From NCBI RefSeq assembly GCF_009905375.1, contig NW_027420698.1, positions 62,001-126,000 of the forward strand: a DNA stretch of 64,000 nucleotides, in the 5' to 3' direction. The notes beneath the pieces were generated by a model. The model was not told the origin of the DNA and did no database searches. It saw only the letters and a list, made by a program, of their open reading frames with translations. This DNA comes from Apium graveolens. Lineage: Eukaryota > Streptophyta > Magnoliopsida > Apiales > Apiaceae. Positions 57,501-64,000 of the stretch are shown in pieces (positions within the stretch are counted from its first letter, which is position 1; each line of letters opens with the position of its first letter). A program made the position numbers and the translations under genes.

Positions 57501-59827
57501 CTGCAAGAGACAGCAAGGACTTTGTTGCAAGAAAGCAAGTTACCTAGAAGTTTTTGGGCAGAAGCAGTCAACACAGCATGCTATGTTCTGAATAGAGTAT
57601 TGATAAGACCTATTTTGGACAAGACTCCATATGAATTGCTCAAGAAAAAGAGGCCCAACATCAGTTACTTCAGAATCTTTGGCTCAAAGTGTTTTGTGCT
57701 CAAGACAATTGGTAATGATGGTAAATTTGATGCTAAATCTTATGAACCTATATTTCTTGGTTATTCTATGAATAGTAAAACCTATAGAGTTTATAATTTG
57801 TCTAAGCATATTGTTGAGGAATCTATAGATGTTACTTTTCAAGAACCTAACAATGATCTTCCAAGAGAAGAGGAAGATGATGCAGGTGAAGCTGGACAAC
57901 AGCAAGCTGAAACAGAGAAGGCTACTCCAAAACAGTAAGCTGAAACAAAGACTGATTCAGGAAAATAGCAAGCTGAAATTGAAACTGCCTCAGGAAATCA
58001 GCAAGCAGAACCTTCTACTCCAGTTGATGATGCAATTGTAAAGATGGCAAAGATGACTCTTGATGGTCCTAGAGGAAATAGAGCAAAGAATAAAATGCCA
58101 ATATATGATGGTGAAGACTTAGCTCCTCCATCTAAGATAAGGAAGACTTCACATGAAGATATTGCAAAGCATTCATTGCCAAAAGCTACATGGACAGTGA
58201 AGAATCACCCTCCAGAACAGGTTATTGGTGATATTTCTGATGGTCTCAAGACAAGAAAAGGCACTGCAAATTTTTGTGCTTATGCTGCATTTTTAGCTCA
58301 AGAGGAACCCAAAAATGTCAAAGAAGCACTTGAAGATGAAAATTGGGTCACGGCTATGCAAGAAGAACTCAATCAATTCGAACGATGTGATGTTTGGGAA
58401 CTGGTCAAGCCACCAAAGGATGCTTCAATCATTGCTACAAAATGGATTTTCAAAAATAAAGTGGATGAATTTGGTACTGTTACTCGAAATAAAGCAAGGC
58501 TCGTAGCACAAGGGTACAACCAACAAGAAGGCATTGACTTTGATCAAACTTATGCTCCAGTAGCTAGATTGGAATCAATTAGGATGCTTCTTGCTTATGC
58601 ATGCTTCAAGAAGATCAAGCTACATCAAATGGACGTCAAAAGTGCTTTTCTTAATGGATTTCTGGAAGAGGAAGTTTATGTTAAGCAACCCCCTGGTTTT
58701 GAACATGAACAACATCCGGACTATGTTTACAAGCTCAAGAAGGCATTAAATGGCTTAAAGCAAGCACCAAGGGCTTGGTACAAGAGGCTTAGTAAGTTTT
58801 TGATCAAAAATGGCTTCATTCGAGGTAAAATTGATCCTACTTTATTTACTAAGCAAAATGGTAATGATATTTTGATTGTCCAGATATATGTAGATGATAT
58901 AATCTTTGGATCCACTAATGATTCTATGTGTGAGTGGTTTTCTAAGTGTATGAGCAGTGAATTTGAGATGAGCATGATGGGTGAGCTCAATTATTTTTTG
59001 GGCTCCAAATTAAACAATCTAAAGATGGAATTTATATGCATCAATCAAAATATGTCAAGAATTTGCTGACCAGATTTGGTTTTGACAATGTCAAGCCGAA
59101 ATCTACTCCAATGAATCAAAATAGCAAGCTGACATTGGATGAAAAAGGTAAAGATGTTGATATCAAGAAGTATAGAGGTATGATTGGTAGTCTTTTATAT
59201 CTTACTGCTTCTCGGCCAGATATTATGTATAGTGTTTGTGTATGTGCTCGTTTTCAAGCTAAGCCTAAGGAATCACACTTAAATGCAGTTAAAAGAATAT
59301 TTAGATATTTAAGTGGGACTATTAATCTTGGGTTATTTTATCCTATTACAAGCACATTTGATCTTGTGGGGTATAGTGATGCTGACTATGCACGTTGTCA
59401 AACTGATAGAAAGAGTACAAGTGGTGTTTGTACATATTTAGGACAAAGTCTCGTATCTTGGCAAAGTAAGAAACAAACTTCAGTTGCATTATCCACAGCA
59501 GAAGATGAGTATTTGGCAGCTCGTAGCTGTTGCTCTCAAATTTTATGGATGATTCAGACTCTACGAGATTTTGGAATCAAGTGTGGCAAAGTTCCAATCT
59601 ATTGTGACAACACTAGCACCATCAACATATCAAAGAATCCGGTTAATCACTCAAGAACAAAGCATATTGATGTTCGTCATCATTTCTTGAGAGATAATGT
59701 TGCCAAAGGTAAGATTGAATTAGTTTTTGTACATACTGAATATCAATTGGCAGATATCTTTACAAAACCCCTTGGCGAAGCAAGATTTTCAACCATTCGA
59801 AGGGAACTTGGCATGTGCAGTGTATAA
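54519..59827 (+). pseudogene. Copia gag-pol polyprotein with four stops and one frameshift
   Basis: Gag region 54519-56555 (678 codons): DUF4219/UBN2 gag, acidic Ser/Asp-rich stretch, zinc knuckle CFECGKPGHYKRDC (residue about 286), coiled coil (about 400-545), second knuckle CNRCGKKGHLEKHC (about 591). Then, in the same frame, TGA (56553) and TAG (56574). Next, protease DSGCTRHMSG and integrase (WHRRLGHAH, LHLDLFGP, RSDRGGEF, TPQQNGVVE) to 57938. TAA (57936) and TAG (57966) lie in a Gln-rich linker. Reverse transcriptase follows (KARLVAQGY, MDVKSAFLNG, YVDDIIFGS). One base is lost near 59002, after which RNase H (YSDADYA, YCDNTSTINIS) continues to 59827. The long gag with coiled coil is a lineage trait; lineage not assigned. 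Confidence 0.9.
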
Positions 59828-60383
59828 TGGCAAGCTATCTTTGGAAATTTGGTAATGTTGGCTTACTATTATTTTTCATATTAGCTTACTATGATTGGTT
59901 ATTTAAAATGGCAATTTTGTGTTTAATGTAGTTTTTTAATTCTGACATGCCATTATCTGTTTATTGCTGCTTACATGTTTATGTGTTTTGATGCTGTCAA
60001 CACTTCTGATCAGCCTTCAACCTAGATCTTTTTGATGCTTTAAGGGGGAGTAATTTAGGAGACTTATTTTATGATGCTTATGTTTATTTCTGTTCGGTTA
60101 TTAAGATTATCTTCTGTTGACTTATGGTTAAGAATTTCTGTTGACTAGTTGGCTTATGTTTAATCTGTGGTTTGCTACTTGGTTTATGATGCTACTTGGT
60201 TTAAATTGACTTTTGGTTTTTAAGACTTGATGTAATGATTTATGCTGGTTGTTAGTTATGATTGGATATTTGGATATGCATATGTGTCATTTATATTAAT
60301 TGCAGTAACATGTTATAAGTTTTTGAGATATGCATAGATTTAGGGGGAGTTTTTATAATTCTCCTAAATGTGTGTAATCATCA
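59828..60383 (+). other. 3' untranslated region of the Copia element
   Basis: T-rich, no coding sequence. Contains two AGGGGGAGT purine runs (about 60042 and 60341) that resemble internal or former polypurine tracts. Confidence 0.6.
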
Positions 60384-60396
60384 AAAATGGGGAGAT
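60384..60396 (+). other. Polypurine tract
   Basis: AAAATGGGGAGAT immediately before the 3' LTR. Confidence 0.8.
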
Positions 60397-61602
60397 TGTA
60401 ACTCCTTAGTTTTGATGATCACAACACAGCAAGCCATCATGTTATTATTTGAGAATGTTTGCAGGATATAACAGCTTAATGTCATTATTGTTTAAGTATC
60501 ATGACAGCAAGCTATCATAAGACAATAATCTATTTCAGCAAGCTATGATCAACAGTGTCAGAATAATAACAAGCCAAGATGCACAGTCCAGATTCAACAA
60601 GGAAGTCGAATTTCATGGAGATTTTATAGGATCTTCATATATATCAGTTGTAAGGACTTCTCTAATATAATATACGTGCATGATATATAGAGAGCTCATT
60701 TATAAAACGTTTTTACTTATTCAAATTGATTTCCTAAAGAATAGGAGTTTGTTTTTCTTTCAAACTCTATCTTCCATCTACTGATTAAAACGTTTTATAC
60801 TCTACAAAATAGAAGAGATATTTTCTGTACATTGAACATCTTTCTTTCTCTTCTATCTAACGTACACATGAACGTTGGAAACCATCCTAACGATCTTAAA
60901 CGGTAGAATTGGATTCTAGCCGTTGTAAGTTGTTGAGAATGTTTCAAATGTTAATGTGTGGTTATTTATATATGGTTTCTTGCAATTTTTATGGGTGAAC
61001 GACTTTGCAAGAAAGAACACATACAACTCCTGATCTTTATTGATTTCAAAATACTCTCGAGCTCTAAATATATACACGTGTTTTATCTTAGAGAGAGTTT
61101 ATAGTTTGAGTTGTAATCTTTATCATTGATTTGTATTGTTCAAATTGTATTGATTAGTTGCTGGATAAGTTGGCTAGGGAAACAAGGGTTTAGTGGTACT
61201 TGCTAGAGGAGTTTGTACTACGGGGTAGTATAGTACTTAGAGAGCAGGTTCTTAAACAGGGTTTCAGCAAGCCATTATCAGCAGCTGGGATAAAGGGAGA
61301 TATATTATTGTATCTTGTAGTTGTAACCTTCATTGATCAATAATATATTCTCTTACCAAGTTAGTAAGGGACCAGGACGTAGACCATAGGGGCTTAGGGG
61401 TCGAACCTGGCTAAAATTCTTGTGTGTTCTATTTACTTTCCTGCACATTATTTTTTGCATTGCATTTAGTCATCTCAGCTTACTATCATTGTCAGATTAT
61501 AGTTCAGTTGGTAAAATCTCAGTAAGCTATTATCGAATAAAATTTAAAGTAATCCTAGTTAGCCATAATCACCTATTCACCCCCCCTCTAGGTGTAATTT
61601 CA
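60397..61602 (+). repeat. 3' LTR of the right-hand Copia
   Basis: 1206 bp, about 98.5% identical to the 5' LTR by eye; most differences are transitions. Confidence 0.93.
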
Positions 61603-62479
61603 CCATGTGCACTCATATTTAATTTCTTTTCTATATTAGACTTTTATGTGCCACAAGAAACTACTCCCCATAAATTATGAATTTATGATGTACCTAAGAA
61701 GGCGGCTTTCCAGACACAGAAATGTACTTAGTTTGGTCATTTTATTGTTGAGAATGATTTTAATTTATTAAATTAATATAGATAATCTCCCTTTGTTCAC
61801 TTAACAGTGTATTGATTAACTCTTGCCATTGTAACTATTAGCTTTATCTCACATTAATTTAGTTTCGAATGAATGTGTGCAAGATCATCTGGAGTGTGTA
61901 TTCACTAAGGTTTCTTTATTTTAAGCTAAGAAATGAAATTTATTATAACTTACTTTTTACATGATTTTTTTTAATATAGTGTTGTGTTCAAGTATTATTG
62001 ACGTATCAGTTTGACTAGCAGGTCCTTTTTTAATCGTGTTTAGAAGGCTTTTTCTTATGTACCAAAACTTCATGAATTTTGCATAAGTCAGTTTTGGGGA
62101 AATTAACATATGGTAGACATAATTAGGAAGACATGATTTTACTTGCGGAGGTTGGATGTAAGTTGACAATTCGAGTGAGATATTCTTAATTCTTCCAAAT
62201 TTTTAAGGTATGTAAAATTCAATCTGATCGATGCTCTGATCTTTAACCTTCTTAGGCTTTAGATGTCAACCACAATTGAGCAATCTGAAATTTTAAACAT
62301 GGCTTTCTAAGAAAAAAATGTGATAGATGAAACAATTTATGAAGAATATTTTTATGTTCGTTCACTTGAGTGGTTAGTCCAAAAATTTGTGAAAAAAGTC
62401 GAGAGTGTAGACACCGCAATATTTTTTTCCGTAATTTATTTGCAATATATTAGGTAAAAGTGAATATATATGGTATACT
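61603..62479. other. No recognised feature
   Basis: AT-rich DNA with short open frames only. Confidence 0.5.
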
Positions 62480-63242
62480 TCATAAAAGCACTATAATAAA
62501 ATTAAACCAATACAGATATTCTTCGAAAATTTCGTAACATATCATCTGCAGACAACAGAGAGGGCAAGTTGAGTTGATAATTTCTTCAAAAGTAGGAGGC
62601 CAGCCATGGAAATAAAAATGTGTTCTTATCCTTGCCTTACCAATCCATACCATAAAGGGAGTGGGGTGAAATGGTCGAACTGCATTCCAGCTTCCTCGGT
62701 TGTGCTGCCTGGTGTACTTCTGAAGCGTTATCACCATACTTTGTAAATTAAATTTGAAACCGGAAATTCTTTAGTCCATGGTAGATGGAGTAGCAGATTC
62801 TTCAACACAAGCTCCATTATATATTGGGGCTGAATATATGAAATGCTAGAAATGAAAGGAAATAGTTGTGTGAAAGTTGTCCGAAGGATGTATAGGTTAT
62901 TTTCTGGATCTTTCCTTTGTAGAAGATGCTTACAGGCATCATAACACAATGCATGATTATACCTCTGATTTTGCAATCTTCAAGGAAAGCCGAGAATTTG
63001 TGTTGGGCAATTGGGTCCAAACTACTTTCATGAATATGGATATTTGACCAATCTATATATTGTAGGATCTTACATATATGTTTTGGAGTTTGATAGAACA
63101 CCCATATCTGAAAGAAGTTTGCAAAATCTATGAAGTTATCATTCAAGAGTAAGGAGAAGATGATGATGACCAAATCTATGTCTAAGTTCAAGATGTGGTA
63201 CTCAGGTGGTGCCATTTTTCTCATCTTGTACTGATTGTGCAT
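62480..63242 (-). pseudogene. Decayed ORF resembling a plant F-box-type protein (tentative)
   Basis: Minus strand from 63242: MHNQYKMRKMAPPEYHILNLDIDLVIIIFSLLLNDNFIDFANFF, which has an F-box-like LD.DLV..IFS pattern, and later LDPIAQHKFSAFLEDCKIRG. The natural continuation (NHALCYDACKHLLQRKDPENNLYILRTTF) is one frame over, so there is a frameshift near 62965. A third frame (62737-62480) ends with CPLCCLQMICYEIFEEYLYWF. The pieces read as one former protein of about 240 residues, similar to the At2g35280-like F-box group, but this rests on weak similarity. It is the only candidate in the window not inside a recognised transposon. Confidence 0.35.
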
Positions 63243-63457
63243 AAAACTGTGTATATGTTATTTGTTTTGAGAAGCATAAATGGTTATTGTAGAAAGGGGT
63301 ATAAATATATTGACGGGCCTAAAATATTCTAAAAGGGATGCTTAGTAGGTGTATTTCAGGGATTTTAAATGATCTTTTGGATGTTAAGATATTCATATTT
63401 ACTTAAATTAGATTTTAAGAAATTTAGAAAATCTTGTCGTATTCAATTAGATGAGAA

Positions 63458-63859
63458 AAGTTCTATGGAGACCACTTTTTAATCGGAGACCTTGGAGACC
63501 ACATATGTTCTGCAATCAAAACACTATAAAATTTATTATTTTGTGAAGTATGTTCTACGAGTATCACTAATTCATTAAAATTATTGAAGATCATTTAAGT
63601 TTAATAAGTAAATGTGTATGTTCTACAAGCTGAACAAATGTTCCACAAACTTAACATGTTTTGCAGAATAAAGTATTTTTGTAATATTTTATATTTTACA
63701 TGCAGTACATATATGATATTCAAGATTTTGAATAAAATAAGATCTTTGTAGAGCATGATTTACAAAATAATATGTTTTGGAATATTTTTATGCAACATTT
63801 AACTTGCAGAACACAAGTGGTCTCCAAGGTCTCCAAAAAAAGTGGTTTACATAGAACTT
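63458..63859. mobile_element. MITE with long terminal inverted repeats
   Basis: About 400 bp. Left end AAGTTCTATGGAGACCACTTTTTAATCGGAGACCTTGGAGACCAC; the right end read on the minus strand is AAGTTCTATGTAAACCACTTTTTTTGGAGACCTTGGAGACCAC. The repeat is about 45 bp with few mismatches. No clear target duplication. No coding sequence. Truncated relatives are at 4298 and 40598. 63860-64000 shows nothing further. Confidence 0.85.
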
Positions 63860-64000
63860 AACCCTAGATTAGATTTGTTAATTGTTTTTGAAAATATTGG
63901 GTATTCCACTAGGATTCCAAAATATTAAAATTCCAGTATATTAGATTTGAATTGTAAATTTAAATGTAATATCAATGTATTGGAGGATTTTTAAACTAAA

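Larger units (their letters stand above)
53253..61602 (+). mobile_element. Ty1/copia element with long gag, broken
   Basis: LTRs 53253-54459 and 60397-61602 (1207 and 1206 bp, TG...CA), primer-binding site at 54462, gag with two zinc knuckles, protease, integrase, reverse transcriptase, RNase H, a 570-bp 3' untranslated part and a polypurine tract. By eye the LTRs differ at about 17 positions plus one base of length (about 1.4%). Flanks are CTGAG and CCATG, so no target duplication. Confidence 0.94.

Noticed and set aside
1..64000. CRISPR arrays, bacterial operons, tRNA or rRNA genes
   Set aside because: The window is plant nuclear DNA. Regular short repeats seen are subterminal transposon motifs and microsatellites; no tRNA- or rRNA-like sequence was recognised beyond the retroelement primer-binding sites.

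Overview
The window is nuclear DNA of a flowering plant, most likely a eudicot. It is AT-rich, it holds plant-specific Ty1/copia and CACTA (En/Spm) transposons, it has an interstitial TTTAGGG telomere-type array, and the captured gene pieces (PHO1, SINAT, SKIP16, CDKA, HUB/BRE1-like, MRP-type ABCC transporter) are typical plant families. No intact host gene is visible. Almost everything is explained by nested transposable elements and by gene fragments they carry, so this looks like heterochromatin or a transposon-rich gene island.

Left part (1-34250). A minus-strand Copia element runs off the left edge (1-3001) and sits in a fragment of an ABCC transporter. That fragment belongs to a duplicated segment ('copy A', 3002-6031 continuing at 22517-23613). 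Copy A is split by a 16.5-kb CACTA element (6032-22516, TSD TTA) that carries fragments of at least four cellular genes: an E2F-like/DEL factor, a SAP30-like histone-deacetylase subunit, a UBP-type deubiquitinase and a HUB/BRE1-like H2B ubiquitin ligase. A second, two-gene CACTA element (7517-19456, TSD CAA) is inserted inside the SAP30-like exon. It encodes a TNP2-type transposase (minus) and a Transposase_24/Ulp1-protease protein (plus), both broken; between them lie a 0.47-kb palindrome, a telomere-type array and a 308-bp tandem duplication. Copy A ends at an old Copia remnant (23614-34249). That remnant is split by a very young, apparently intact Copia (23935-32667, TSD TTCCG, LTRs of identical length and apparently identical sequence).

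Middle (34250-50029). A stretch with captured PHO1 and SKIP16 fragments is followed by AT-rich DNA and then by 'copy B' of the duplicated segment (about 39452 onward). Copy B is a composite CACTA-like element carrying ABCC exons and a bHLH fragment. Nested in it is a further element with CACTACGCC... termini (43525-48120) carrying SINAT and CDKA fragments. Copy B preserves the empty site of the 16.5-kb CACTA insertion.

Right part (50030-64000). About 3 kb has no recognisable gene. It is followed by a third Copia (53253-61602) with about 1.4% LTR divergence, five visible lesions and no matching target-site duplication, then a decayed F-box-like ORF and a MITE (63458-63859) whose relatives lie at 4298 and 40598.

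The most interesting aspects are the layered gene capture, in which several CACTA elements assembled chimeric, multi-gene cargo, and the clean order of insertions: capture, duplication and rearrangement, CACTA insertion, CACTA within CACTA, Copia within Copia. All family assignments are from recognition of motifs by eye; no database search was run.
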